In this document: positions 39,601-48,394 of the stretch, piece by piece | Numbering within the stretch: position 1 is the stretch's first letter | Layout of the letters: each line of letters starts with the position of its first letter | Source: Balanoglossus misakiensis | Lineage: Eukaryota > Hemichordata | NCBI GenBank assembly: GCA_040954595.2 | Contig: CM082594.2 | Location: forward strand, 3,596,001 to 3,660,000 | Reading direction: 5' to 3' | DNA: 64,000 nt | The notes under the pieces: generated by a model | The model's database searches: none | The model's input: only the letters and a program-made list of their open reading frames with translations | What the model was told of the DNA's origin: nothing | Made by a program: the position numbers and the translations under genes

Positions 39601-42600
39601 AAGTCCAGGGAAAATAGTGAAAATAAAGTCCTAGTGAAAATTTAATATTCTACAGTGTATATACATACATATACATACATACATCAACATACATACATAC
39701 ATACATACATACATACATACATACATACATGCATGCATACATACATACATACATACATACATACATACATACATACATACATACATACATACATACATAC
39801 ATACATACATACATACATACATACATACATACATACATACATACATACATACATACATACATACATACATACATACATACATACATACATACATACATAC
39901 ATACATACATACATACATACATACATACATACATACATACATACATACATACATACATACATACATACATACATACATACATACATACATACATACATAC
40001 ATACATACATACATACATACATACATACATACATACATACACACATACATACATACATACATACATACATTAATCCTAACATTTTAATACGTGTAAACAA
40101 AATACTAGTACATAGCTAAAACAGCGATCCAATCCAAATGAAAATTCAATTGAACAAGGACAGTGCAGAGGCATATTCAACACCCAGTTTCTGTCATAAG
40201 GGTGTATGTCGCTTAGGTAAACGCTCTTCCTATGTTGTTTTGTCTTTCTTGTCTCCGAAGAAAACAAAGAATAAGTAAACGCAGGTGTAGTGGACGGTCT
40301 CAACATGGCGGTGCGTGTTACATGAAGTTATTGACATAGCTTTCCTTAAATGGTCAGGGTATGATAACTTAAACAAGTAACATACGCCGTTTATTTGCCA
40401 TTGTAGATATTGATGAATGCACCCACGAGACGGAGACAAATAACTGTACGGATCGTCAAGTCTGCTTCAATACGCTTGGCAGCTTCAGATGTTTATGTAA
40501 AGTTGGCTACGAAAGCACCAGTTCAGGCTGTGAAGGTAAATATGAATATTTAATAGTAAACGCATCCATGTTTTATAATTACTTGTAGTACACAAGAAAG
40601 AGCAGTTTAACAGCCGATTGGGTGTCATTTTGCCGTTTTTATATGGAGAACACATACAAACTGTGCATGTAATATATAATTTGGTTATTTAACCACTAGA
40701 GGGGGCGTGATCTAATACATACCACAGGAAGTGATAAGAATAGTAGTACAATCATTGAGCGGCGGTAGCAAACTTTTTAAAATCAAATCGATTGCATGTA
40801 AATTGTGTGAATCTGCTGTCTGTGTTAGATAAACAAATTATATGTTGAATACACAGTTTGTATGTACAGTTTGTTCATTGGAGAATTGAAGGCAGCCAGG
40901 TTGCCGTTATTGGTACTTCGACAACCGGATATCTATATTCGCGATTTTTTCGGTGCAAACACAACCTTCCGGGAAATGTGTTCGTTTTTTAAATAGGCAC
41001 CCGTGTTTCTAATCTGCAGTCGTTCAGCGATGAAAATCCTCTGTCTTTTGCATTACAGATATAAATGAATGTACAAGTGACGCTGCGTCTTGTCATGCCA
41101 ATGCACATTGTAATAACACAGTCGGATCATTCTTCTGCGAATGCAACCCTGGGTATACAGGAAATGGTTTTCTCTGTGACGGTAAGGATACATTATTTTC
41201 ATTATATCGTTCATATGCATAGAATCGTACAATTGGGGGTGTTGGAAATGTTATCGTTGTCGGCTTGTTTTTCGAAAATGCTACGTGATAGAAAAGGTAT
41301 CGATGGCTTTAGGAAAGGATGTACATACCAAGTGGACCTTCAACGCGAACTTTAATACAAATACTACACTTGTACGCAAGTATTATATATCGCCCGAATG
41401 ATATTCCTCTACCCTTGACCATGCTACCAGTGCTGTAAGGAAGCTTATTCTGGATTTTTTTTTAAAATCACGTCAGACAAGCTCAAGTATTATCCCATGT
41501 GTTCAGTGTAACATGCTATCTACATTTCTTTCCAGATGAGGACGAATGTGAGAGCCAGGACCCTTGCCACCCTGACGCTTTCTGCACCAACGTTGATGGG
41601 TCTTACACCTGTACATGCAAGGAGGGCTTCACTGGTGATGGCGTGACTTGCGATGGTCAGTTGGGTTTTTGGTCCTTTATTTAACAGTGCACTGTTACTT
41701 CAAAATTTCAATGATTGTTGGAAGGCCTGCAAACATGCAATTGACATGATAATATTGATCTCATATCATAAAAAATGTGTCAACATTCTTATTCTTAAGA
41801 ATGATTGCGCGGTCTCCCCTTGACTATGTGTTTTGGGCGTGTTTGAGAGGGTCTAAAAGTAGAGCGATTCGGCCATTTTGCACATTATTTTAGTGTGTGG
41901 TTTTGTTTCCGTCAATAAGCAATTTCATGCTGTTGTTCTCACTGAAGCATGCTGAACGTTTGGTAGCCACAGCTCAACTTACACTATGCACATAGTTAAC
42001 ACACTTTTGTTCTGATAGATTTGCCCGTGTGAAGGCAGTGACTCCACCCACTTTTATAGCTTTGATGAACCTGTCAAGGTTTATGTTCTGTGTTAACTTT
42101 GTATTCACTCTCTGTAGATGTCGACGAGTGCGACGAGGGAACGGCAGCTTGTGACGAGAGCCTTGGGCTGTGCAGTAACACGAACGGCTCTTACACGTGC
42201 AGTTGCGTCTCCGGGTATACAGGAAATGGCCTGGCGTGCTTCGGTAAGAGAAGGGGCGTCCGTGTAACGATGAGTGCAAACAGGGTCACGGGGTTACCAT
42301 GTCTTACTTCGCCAATATAAAAATTATATAAATGGTGATAACTTGGTTATATGGGGTCTTTGTGTTTTATGCCATAATGCCAGAATGAGTTATTCGAGTT
42401 TCTACCTAATATAAATGTTTAAATTTCAATTAGTCTCCGTCAATAACTTCATTTTGTATATGCTGTCCAGCCTACTTTGTTTAGGTGTCTCTGGTAAGGG
42501 AGAGGTAAAATAAACTACGTGTAACTGTACATTACAAAAACAATAGGATACAGCGTAATGACACTTGTCGTGTGAAGTATCTTCAGAATTAAGGAAATCG

Positions 42601-45600
42601 ATAGTTTAAGAATCAGGTTTATCAACGGTATTTTTTGACAGATGTCAACGAATGTGCATTGCCGAGGGACGACGTAGATGCTGCCAAATGTGACATCAAC
42701 GCGATATGTGGCAATGGACCGGGGAACTTTTCGTGCGTCTGTAAAGATGGTTACGATGGCAACGGGACAGTATGTAAAGGTGAATAGTGTTATTTTTATC
42801 ACAGTCTACCAAAAAATCCATGTCGTCCCTATGATATATATACACTATGTCCTGTTCATTATTATTTTCTAAACATCGAATTTACTTTCCTTTCACTTTA
42901 TATTCTCCCTGTGTACAGATATTAACGAGTGCCGTAACGACGACCCCTGTGCGGATAATGCGGTGTGTGACAATATACCCGGAAGCTACAGATGCGGTTG
43001 CAATGCTGGCTTTCGAGGTGACGGAAAGATTTATTGCAGTGACATAAACGAATGTGATGAGACCCCGGATGTCTGTCACGACAATGCTGACTGCAACAAT
43101 ACCATCGGAAATTACACGTGTTCCTGTCAGACAGGATTCACAGGTGATGGGAAGGATTGTGAAGGTAGGTTTGATTTACATGTTTCAATTATATCTCATA
43201 GAAACGAGCCACTTTTAATGTATTTCAATTAATGCTTTATTTATTTTAATTAATTATTTTATTCATTCGAGTATTTATTCCTTTATCCAATTAATTAATT
43301 TGATTAATTGCCTGATTAATTATTTGTTAATTGCCTAATTATTAAATTCTTTCTTGATTTTAATTTCAGACGAAAATGAGTGTAATGGCTCGAACGAGTG
43401 TCATATCAACGCAACTTGTCTCAATAAAGTGGGAAGCTACGGTTGTCTTTGTATCACGGGATTTGAAGGAGATGGCAAGAACTGCGATGATATCAATGAA
43501 TGTGAAAGACAGACCGATGATTGCCCGGATGAGTCGTACTGTGACAACACAATTGGATCTTATGAATGCCGATGTTTTGAGAACTACCACATGAACGGAA
43601 CTATCTGTGAAGGTAGGTGTTGATCTGTAAGGGTGTCTCTTTATCATTTATTGACGTTTATGTTTACTTTTATTTATTCATACTGATATTTGTCGGGTTT
43701 TCTCCGCACAATAGTGACGTTCTAACTCTTATATTTTGATGACCGATTCCAATTGGAATGTTCTATATATGGTGCTAACATATAATTATTCTATTTATTC
43801 TACAATATCAGATAATGACGAGTGTGCATCAGGGGATGACGACTGCCCTGATGTAGACAGCGTTGAATGCTTAAACATTCCCGGGGGCTTCGAGTGCAAT
43901 TGTAAGACAGGATACACCGGAGATGGGAGAAACTGTGATGACATCGATGAGTGTATCCTGGAATCAGACTCAACCTTATGCCCCGAAAACTCTCATTGTG
44001 AAAACACGGATGGGTCGTACGTTTGTGCCTGCGATGCTGGCTACGAGATAACAAATGACCAGTCTTGCAGAGGTTAGTATATTGAATCACACTAACATCG
44101 GGACGTTTGATAATAACCTCAATATAACCACTTATGTTTGACAAGTGGTGCCATTTGATTGTTTTGGTCAAATAATGTTGCCTCATTAAAGCCCCCAAAG
44201 CTGCCATTATTTTCATGATTTTACTTTCCAACTTAGATTGGCCCAACTATGTAGGCTTACTGAAAGGTAAACATGAATATCTAATCGACGCCCGATTGTG
44301 GCTGTATGTTGCAATTTGAACAATTGATAATATTAAACGGGTGCCGCACCCGTTTAATCGGCCTCAATACAAGAGTACTAAACTAATGTAAACGTCGCAA
44401 AGGGATGACAACCTGATGCAAACACAGGCAATGGTGGGGATGTTAATGGATGGGGTGAAGATTTGAAATAATGTATTGCGGAAAATATATAACGTGAAGT
44501 TTGGCAGTTCGTGGGGCTTTAAATTACCCTCATTCAAGGATGGAGAGATGGTGAGAAGATTTGGCACATTAACTCATGTGTTGGAATGGGTGCACAGCAT
44601 CGAGATTCTAAAACATGAGTAATTCTTCTAAGGGGACATAAGACTAACATAAACATCTATTTGCTTATTCTTAAACTACAGACATTGATGAATGTGCAAG
44701 GAATGTTGACAGTTGTCTCTCTGATGCCGATGGCGGTGAGTGCGTGAACATCCCTGGGAATTATAAGTGCATATGTAGACCAGGATACACCGGAGATGGT
44801 ACGACTTGTGAGGACATCGATGAGTGCTTCGAGGAGGAAGACACAATCACCTGTCCCGCGAACTCTCACTGTGAAAACACGCTTGGATCGAACAGCTGCG
44901 TCTGTGACCTGGGATATGAAAGCAAAAACCAAACTTGTCAAGGTTGGTTGGTTTCTTCGCTATTAATGCTTTTCATATTTTTCCCCTAGTGGATCAAAAT
45001 ATTTCCTTATGTTTCATACATTGTGCTCTGGACAATAAGAAGTCTTTAAAAAGTTACATCTATATACACGTGCTTACAGTGCCGCATATAATTGGTTAAT
45101 TGCCAAGGGGTAACTTTGCTAGATCTAACGAAACTTTCAATAATGATGTTGAAAGTAATTATTTATTCGCCACAACCTACAGAAACAGACGCTTGTGCCG
45201 AGGATTCGTGCGACGACACTGAATATTGTCTGAACGTAAGAGGTGGACATTGGTGTCGCTGCAGGGCGGGTACCCGAAAGGTTGGCGGCGCATGCGTCCG
45301 TAAGTATTTATCAATTATTCTAAAATATTCATAATTGCTTGCCAATTAGATTTCGCTGAGGATACTGGCTATTGGCACGATCGCTAGTTTAACCTCACGT
45401 GGAGAATTTCCAAGTATAATCGGTCACATATTTAATGTTGTAAACATTCAACTAATGGTGGCGTAATACTTAATGGATCAAAATCCTTGCAGTCTCTGTA
45501 CAATACCACGAAATTGAATGTTATGTTCTATTTTCAGCAATCAAGACATTTAAGGGAGTTTACACAATATACAAACAAGGTGGCATCAACGTCAGCTACA

Positions 45601-48394
45601 GCGATGCTTTAACTAACCCTGCGTCCGAAGAGTACATATCTTTGGCAAAGGACTTCATCAGAGCGGTAGGTTAATGACTTGAACATTTTAGTGATATTTT
45701 GAAAAAATAAGTAATGACGAACATTACAAAGTAAACAATGCATTTTCCTGCATTAGCCATCGAATTCATGGTGACTTTGATAAACCAAATCTACAATTCC
45801 CTTTCCTTCACAGATCGACAAAATGATGCAACGACTCTACCCATCAGTATACGTAGAGACCGTTATCATTGGATTCAGAAATGGTAGCGTCTTATGCGAT
45901 TCCCTCAGCGTCTTTAAGAACGAATCGGATGTCACGTCCACAACGCTGGCCAACAAGGTGAACACCTACGTTAGTGACGAAGAATGGGAATTATCGGCTA
46001 TTGTTTTAAGGCACGAAACGATCCAGTTCGAAGGTTAGTTAAGACTTTTTTCGAAGTCGTGTGGAATTTGTTGTGGTATTCTCACGTCCTATGAACACGT
46101 GTGTTTAGTTGCATTGTGGTCCATAGCGATTATTTATTTATTTATTTATTTATTTCAGATTATGATGACTCGGCATGTGCAATCCCAGGTGGTCACGATT
46201 GCTCAGAAGATGAAATTTGTGTCGACGCACCCGGTGGCAACTTCACATGTTTATCAGGTGGGTGAACATAGATTTACAATCGTCACCAGGTTCATTTTAT
46301 TACTGTAAGTTTAATAATCAAATTCATGTATCCTAGAGGTAAACAGGATAGTGATATTCTGGTGGGAACCCTGATTACAATTCCTTCGTTTGCATTATTT
46401 ATGATTGAACTGATCTGTTTGAACAAACATCGGACCATATTTCAAAATGTCGATATACTTTTCATGACAGCATTGTGTCGTGGGGATCCGTGTCAAAATG
46501 GTGGAACTTGTGAGCCGACAAGAAGTGGTTTTATATGCAAGTAAGTACAAACTTGGTAATTCTTTGATATTGCACATGCATTGAATGCATGTATACAATG
46601 AATTCCTTTTGCACTCAAAATAATCGCACGGGACGCGTGCAATTTGCATATATCGCCAGTAAAAATTACTGCAATATGTGTGGTTGAATTTTTATGCCGA
46701 CATATTCCTGAGTTATTAAAACTTTTCGTTTTTATGACATTTTTTGTTCAGTTTTTATGTTAAAAATGAATATGAATACATGTAAAATCGCTCAAAATAA
46801 CAAGTGTGTGCTATTTTCTTTCAGATGTACCAGCGCTTTCACTGGGGATCATTGTGAACGAAGCCAGCTGAGATCAGGTAAAACCAAATGCCTAACATTT
46901 GAAAGGGGCTTCAAATGTGGTGTCATTTGCATGGGTCTATACAGATGACTATAAGGTGACTCTCTAACCTCGCAAAGTGGTGGAAAGCTATAGCTGGTTA
47001 AATTGGCTTTGGGGACAGGAGCAGACAGTTATGAAGTACTATACTAGTTCTAGCTTTAATGTATCAATTTCATTTCAGGTTTAACTGGGGCACAGATTAT
47101 CGGGCTATCCACTGGTCTTAGTGCTGGCTTCATCGTGATCGCTCTGGTGTTGTTTGTGGTGTTGTACAGAAGGTTCCTCAAAGAAAAGCCTCCAAATTAT
47201 GTGAAATCTCCGTACCGCCCGTGGACATTGCCTTGGTCAGGCAGCGGCGACAAACAACCCGACAGTTACACACAGCCAGAAGTGTCATACTGGGAACAAG
47301 ACAGTTCGTATGGCGAAGACGACGGAGAGAGCACCGGAAGTTCTCACGAAGCTGCTTATTTCGGCAAGGCAGAGAGACTGCGCAGTGCAATGGTCATGGC
47401 TAGAGATTTCCAGGTAATATTAAGAGCTTTAAAGGGCGACGATCGTCTTATGAGCATGTGCCAAACCAGAGACTCTGGTTACAAAAAAAATGTACGCAGT
47501 GAATGCCATGTCGCAACAACAGCCAAGACGTGTTGGTTTACAGAATAATGCTAATAGTCAGCCCTGGCGTTGGATAATAATTAAAGAATAACATATTCAT
47601 TACCATGTACTACCTACTTCCCTTAATAATATACAAACTTAGAAATATGTCACGAATGTCTGCTACAATGTACCCCTTATTGTAATTTCTATATACATGT
47701 AATTTTTTTCTAGGGCTTCCTGTATCCCCGTCGAAACCAAGCCGAGAGGACGGCAGATGTGTCAGATTCTTCCCTGCACAGTGAATTCATCGTCCCCTAT
47801 GTGGCTGATGGTTCAGAAGCAGCGCGTGTAATGGTAAGAATTGTACTAAAAAAATGTCATGTTTTACTTCATGCTGGGGGGTCAATTCACATTATAATAA
47901 TTGCATTCTGGGTAAAAGGTAGACAACTCACTGCAGTATGTGTTAACTGTATTTCATGACTTCCTTTGGTCAAACAGTGTCTTTGTATTTATATTTAATT
48001 AGCATATTAAACTCATTCAACTTTTTTTCACATTTGACCAAGTATCAATTTAGTTATGAACTTCCATTTCTTAAACATGGCAAAAATCGGCCATCTTGAA
48101 ATTGTGACATTTTCAGCACTCACCTAGGTAGCAAAAACCTATTTAAGGCAGGGAGGATTATCTATTAAACCCTAAGTTGGCAAATTGCTAGGAATGTGAA
48201 CATCTCATCAAACTGTTGCAAAAAAGAGTCTCAGAATAAAATGTCTTCATGGGTTTGGACTGAAGATGACAATTTTTTGACAATATCGTTTTGTTTTAAA
48301 CTCCCATAAACAGGGACGTGACAATCTTGGCAGTATTGACACAACCCATGAAATCAAGATACCAAGGGCTCACCTCAGGCAACCAAGGCATTAG
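4543..48394 (+). CDS. Giant membrane-tethered MUC4-like mucin, 56-exon gene model
   Basis: Predicted type I membrane mucin of about 5,897 residues: signal peptide, Thr-rich array, 10 EGFs, NIDO, AMOP, VWD, linker, about 28 more EGFs, SEA, two EGF-like units, TM, cytoplasmic tail. NIDO-AMOP-VWD followed by a module ending in FTWTP and a Cys-rich [11 protein letters not shown] segment is the vertebrate MUC4 core. The calcium-binding EGF stalk and the SEA domain are additions not found in vertebrate MUC4. Exon boundaries use GT-AG sites, except one GC-AG intron (27837-27923). EGF exons are mostly symmetric phase 1-1, so reading phase could be followed from ATG to TAG. The one uncertain junction is 27974-28067 in AMOP. 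Expected role, from family knowledge, is an epithelial glycocalyx or barrier component with EGF-mediated contacts. Specific ligands are unknown. Exon coordinates are given in the block entries. Confidence 0.93.
4613..10348 (+). other. Mucin intron 1 (5.7 kb), no coding exon seen
   Basis: This stretch holds short G or C homopolymer runs (about 5528-5552, 6247-6266, 6930-6948, 9260-9270), an AT-rich patch near 4860-4910 and a short palindrome near 7434-7453. Open frames here are short, unconserved in composition and overlap on both strands. No splice-bounded phase 1-1 exon with protein character was recognised. Confidence 0.55.
10349..19510 (+). CDS. Exon 2: giant Thr-rich mucin domain exon
   Basis: One uninterrupted exon of about 9,162 bases encodes about 3,054 residues (aa 24-3077). 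The main unit is the 15-mer [15 protein letters not shown], with a 9-residue short unit TTVLTTEGA mixed in. About 40% of residues are Thr, and Ser is absent until the diverged 3' part (from about 18870). There is no Cys and almost no Lys or Arg, so the domain is strongly acidic and the O-glycan acceptors would be nearly all Thr. The donor is TTCG|GTATGT at 19511, phase 1. The acceptor is AG at 10347-10348. A second phase-compatible acceptor at 10384 (exon from 10385) has the motif TACTAAC about 30 bases upstream and could be the real one. Coding similarity to the repeat starts at about 10351. Confidence 0.92.
10351..18870 (+). repeat. Homogenised 45-bp/27-bp coding tandem array with higher-order structure
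   Basis: Roughly 200 near-identical units occur in 8.5 kb. The 45-bp unit differs mainly at silent positions (GCG ACA ACA versus GCA ACA ACG or GCA ACA ACA). Nested periods are visible. A 189-bp unit (two 27-bp plus three 45-bp units) recurs at the marker codon CTT at 13615, 13804, 13993 and 14182. A 1,035-bp block recurs (markers at 15679 and 16714). A 1,260-bp block recurs (GAC marker at about 11186 and 12446, AAG marker at about 11424 and 12684). All unit lengths are multiples of three, so length changes keep the frame. Confidence 0.95.
18871..19500 (+). repeat. Older, diverged Ser/Thr/Pro repeat flanking the array
   Basis: After the last TTVLTT unit the sequence changes to degenerate STP repeats of about 38-40 residues. 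The recurring pieces are [18 protein letters not shown], and PTTLAPTT or PTTVTETT. Ser reappears here. It is still coding in the same frame and ends with a single Cys (GGCHP) just before the donor at 19511. Confidence 0.85.
19673..24813 (+). CDS. Exons 3-12: ten EGF-like modules N-terminal to NIDO
   Basis: Exons: 19673-19780, 20075-20188, 20550-20687, 21796-21918, 22245-22355, 22916-23026, 23260-23373, 23716-23826, 24206-24343, 24691-24813 (aa about 3078-3474). Each is a phase 1-1 exon with one EGF. The first two are non-calcium types (CENGGTC, CQNGGSC). The third is a divergent six-Cys unit. From the fourth on, most begin with calcium-binding openings (DINEC, DVDEC). The module at 22245 has a seventh Cys (DCCPGYTG). 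The donor at 23827 is the less usual GTCTGT. These repeats would form a rigid spacer between the glycan domain and the MUC4 core. Confidence 0.93.
20926..21714. mobile_element. 789-bp inverted-repeat element with TTA duplications (PIF/Harbinger-like MITE)
   Basis: Both ends carry about 45 bp of terminal inverted repeat starting GGCTGCATTCACAAACACCT and running into a G run (20926-20970 and about 21670-21714), with about one indel and one mismatch. TTA flanks both sides (20923-20925 and 21715-21717). The interior is G-run rich (repeated GGGGGATTTGAAA) and non-coding. It lies in the intron before EGF exon 21796. A 3-bp TTA duplication suggests PIF/Harbinger. Confidence 0.72.
22676..22850. mobile_element. 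Short inverted-repeat element, copy 1
   Basis: It begins TACACCCCTTTCATA and ends with the near complement TATGAAAGGGATGTA. Inner arms ACTCAAAGCGAGGCCA and CTCACTTTGAGT also pair, so almost the whole 175 bp folds back. It is related to the element at 32429-32600. Confidence 0.65.
25210..27500 (+). CDS. Exons 13-16 (part): NIDO domain
   Basis: Exons 25210-25370, 25982-26158, 26589-26828 and the first part of 27329-27836 (aa about 3475-3725). The block opens with [12 protein letters not shown] and contains [20 protein letters not shown], and the NIDO hallmark [20 protein letters not shown]. The same extracellular fold is found in nidogen, alpha-tectorin and MUC4. The third exon contains an unusual run of 13 aromatic residues ([13 protein letters not shown], 26697-26735) before DPRF. 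Introns inside the domain are phase 0. Confidence 0.93.
25399..25431. repeat. AAAC microsatellite
   Basis: A short run of ACAA/AAAC units in a NIDO intron. Confidence 0.8.
25510..25861. mobile_element. Dispersed intronic repeat, copy A
   Basis: About 352 bp with inverted ends (CTTAAATAGGTTTT at the left, AAAACCTATTTGAG at the right). It matches 47837-48160 in the opposite orientation over most of its length (for example AAGATGGCCGAT and AACTGTATTTCAT-type segments). Confidence 0.65.
27329..28901 (+). CDS. Exons 16-19: AMOP domain
   Basis: Exon 27329-27836 carries the AMOP opening CLDWY...[15 protein letters not shown]. Exon 27924 to about 27977 carries [10 protein letters not shown]. Exon 28068-28286 carries FGASQRCRY, where most AMOP domains have a CC pair. 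Exon 28782-28901 ends with YYCCQKS...[13 protein letters not shown], as in MUC4 just before VWD. The intron 27837-27923 (87 bp) is GC-AG. The best donor after 27973 (GTAAGT) leaves phase 0, but the next exon needs phase 1. A weaker donor at 27978 or 27999 would restore the frame. The third exon also encodes a Trp/Arg cluster ([14 protein letters not shown], 28211-28252). Confidence 0.85.
29489..31858 (+). CDS. Exons 20-23: VWD domain with GDPH motif
   Basis: Exons 29489-29694, 29945-30029, 30364-30561, 31748-31858 (aa about 3968-4167). The start is [20 protein letters not shown], the classical VWD opening. The end, [21 protein letters not shown], matches the closing motif of MUC4-type VWD. 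GDPH (29500-29511) is the sequence at which several VWD proteins, including MUC4, undergo Asp-Pro autocleavage. The domain is Cys-poor like MUC4 VWD and unlike gel-forming mucins. Confidence 0.93.
30093..30345. repeat. ATAC microsatellite with conserved flank, copy 1
   Basis: (ATAC)n with ACAC interruptions to about 30303, then CTAACATTTTAATACGTGTA and AACAAAATA. The same flank follows the tract at 39656-40105. Confidence 0.9.
30769..31588. mobile_element. 820-bp inverted-repeat element with 7-bp target duplication
   Basis: The left end CACGGTTACTAGAACTAGAT and GGTTAGGAAACT pair with the right end AGTTTCCTAACC and CTAGTAACCGTG. ATACACA flanks both sides (30762-30768 and 31589-31595). The interior shows no transposase frame, so it is non-autonomous. 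Confidence 0.7.
31905..31967. repeat. CATTA pentanucleotide microsatellite
   Basis: Tandem ATTAC units in the intron just after exon 31748-31858. Confidence 0.85.
32134..33350 (+). CDS. Exons 24-26: MUC4-type post-VWD region and beta-rich module
   Basis: Exons 32134-32400, 32887-33048, 33169-33350 (aa about 4168-4371). The first encodes [13 protein letters not shown] and a helical [15 protein letters not shown] stretch, the counterpart of the region after VWD in MUC4. The next two form a module resembling an Ig or cadherin-like fold (FPPNV...[16 protein letters not shown]...FTWTPTDKE) and run into the first Cys-rich EGF half ([11 protein letters not shown]). All are joined without frame problems. 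Confidence 0.88.
32429..32600. mobile_element. Short inverted-repeat element, copy 2
   Basis: The ends TACACCCTTT and AAGGGGTGTA are inverted. Perfect inner arms CTAGCGCCCTCATG (32451-32464) and CATGAGGGCGCTAG (about 32568-32581) and the shared core TTTTAACTCAAAGCGAGG link it to copy 1 at 22676. It is intronic and non-coding. Confidence 0.68.
33582..33746. repeat. GACT/GAAT compound microsatellite
   Basis: (GACT)n changes to (GAAT)n at about 33627. It sits about 70 bases upstream of the acceptor of exon 33818. Confidence 0.92.
33818..34001 (+). CDS. Exon 27: end of the split EGF plus the MUC4-type [13 protein letters not shown]
   Basis: It continues the EGF begun in exon 33169-33350 ([13 protein letters not shown]), followed by [15 protein letters not shown]...[14 protein letters not shown]. 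The corresponding pair directly follows the linker in MUC4, which strengthens the family assignment. The upstream intron contains the large GAAT microsatellite. Confidence 0.92.
34319..37470 (+). CDS. Exons 28-34: calcium-binding EGF array, first part
   Basis: Exons 34319-34456, 34717-34848, 35174-35296, 35577-35828 (two EGFs), 36142-36267, 36602-36727, 37345-37470 (aa about 4433-4773). Nearly all start D-x-D-E-C and carry the Asn/Asp hydroxylation or aromatic pattern of calcium-binding EGFs (for example [18 protein letters not shown]), so this should be a calcium-stiffened rod as in fibrillin or notch. All exons are phase 1-1. Confidence 0.93.
37841..40535 (+). CDS. Exons 35-39: EGF array, middle part with atypical openings
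   Basis: Exons 37841-37957, 38322-38453, 38870-38995, 39382-39510, 40407-40535 (aa about 4774-4984). Openings are DVDEC, PINEC, VNATHSC, PINEC and DIDEC. The third lacks the calcium-binding start and may form a flexible joint. Several resemble the complement C1r or LDL-receptor type (C..LC....). The intron 39511-40406 contains a 0.4-kb ATAC microsatellite. Confidence 0.92.
39656..40105. repeat. ATAC microsatellite with conserved flank, copy 2
   Basis: A tract of about 415 bp of (ATAC)n, followed by the same roughly 30-base unique flank as copy 1. The open frames through it (YIHT, MYVC) are artefacts. Confidence 0.92.
41059..45299 (+). CDS. Exons 40-48: calcium-binding EGF array, last part
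   Basis: Exons 41059-41181, 41536-41655, 42118-42243, 42642-42779, 42919-43164 (two EGFs), 43370-43612 (two), 43812-44072 (two), 44682-44942 (two), 45183-45299 (aa about 4985-5529). Typical openings are DINEC, DEDEC, DVDEC and DIDEC. Four consecutive exons each encode a fused pair of EGFs, which suggests intron loss or duplication of a two-module exon. The final module ([10 protein letters not shown]) is shorter and lacks calcium ligands just before SEA. The donor at 41656 is GTCAGT. Confidence 0.93.
45538..46033 (+). CDS. Exons 49-50: SEA domain
   Basis: Exons 45538-45665 and 45814-46033 with a phase 0 intron (aa about 5530-5645). The sequence [12 protein letters not shown]...[38 protein letters not shown] has the SEA pattern of an N-terminal strand, a helix, and then strands around G-S-V. 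Gly-Ser at 45883-45888 lies at the position where autoproteolytic SEA domains break (consensus G|SVVV). Here the residues are GSVLC, so cleavage is plausible but not certain. Vertebrate MUC4 has no SEA. Confidence 0.87.
46159..46877 (+). CDS. Exons 51-53: incomplete and complete EGF after SEA
   Basis: Exon 46159-46257 encodes [21 protein letters not shown]...NFTCLS with only four Cys, a truncated EGF-like unit. Its acceptor polypyrimidine tract is a TTTA microsatellite. Exons 46471-46540 and 46825-46877 encode one normal EGF ([19 protein letters not shown] then [10 protein letters not shown]), split by a phase 2 intron. These modules are juxtamembrane, as in MUC3, MUC12, MUC13 and MUC17. Confidence 0.88.
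47079..48394 (+). CDS. Exons 54-56: transmembrane helix and cytoplasmic tail
   Basis: Exons 47079-47413, 47714-47833, 48314-48394. [20 protein letters not shown] and the following LVLFVVLY form one transmembrane helix, then basic RRFLKEK as a stop-transfer signal. The tail of about 148 residues contains tyrosine and proline motifs ([28 protein letters not shown]), an acidic GEDDGE patch and ends [11 protein letters not shown] before TAG at 48392-48394. Tail exons are phase 0. The donor of the middle exon lies 3 bases from the edge of a repeat element. Confidence 0.9.
47837..48160. mobile_element. Dispersed intronic repeat, copy B
   Basis: Inverted relative of 25510-25861. Shared blocks in the same order include GCATTCTGGG, ACTGTATTTCAT, CCTTTGGTCAAACA, CATATTAAACTCA, CGGCCATCTTGAAATTGTG and ACCTATTTAAGG. 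It starts 3 bases inside the intron after exon 47714-47833. Confidence 0.65.

Noticed and set aside
39631-40119. YIHT and MYVC repeat frames on both strands (also at 30051-30592)
   Set aside because: Translations of ATAC microsatellites.
44332-44358. Perfect 27-base palindrome ATTAAACGGGTGC/GCACCCGTTTAAT
   Set aside because: Short, isolated and intronic. It could be a protein-binding site but there is no supporting context.
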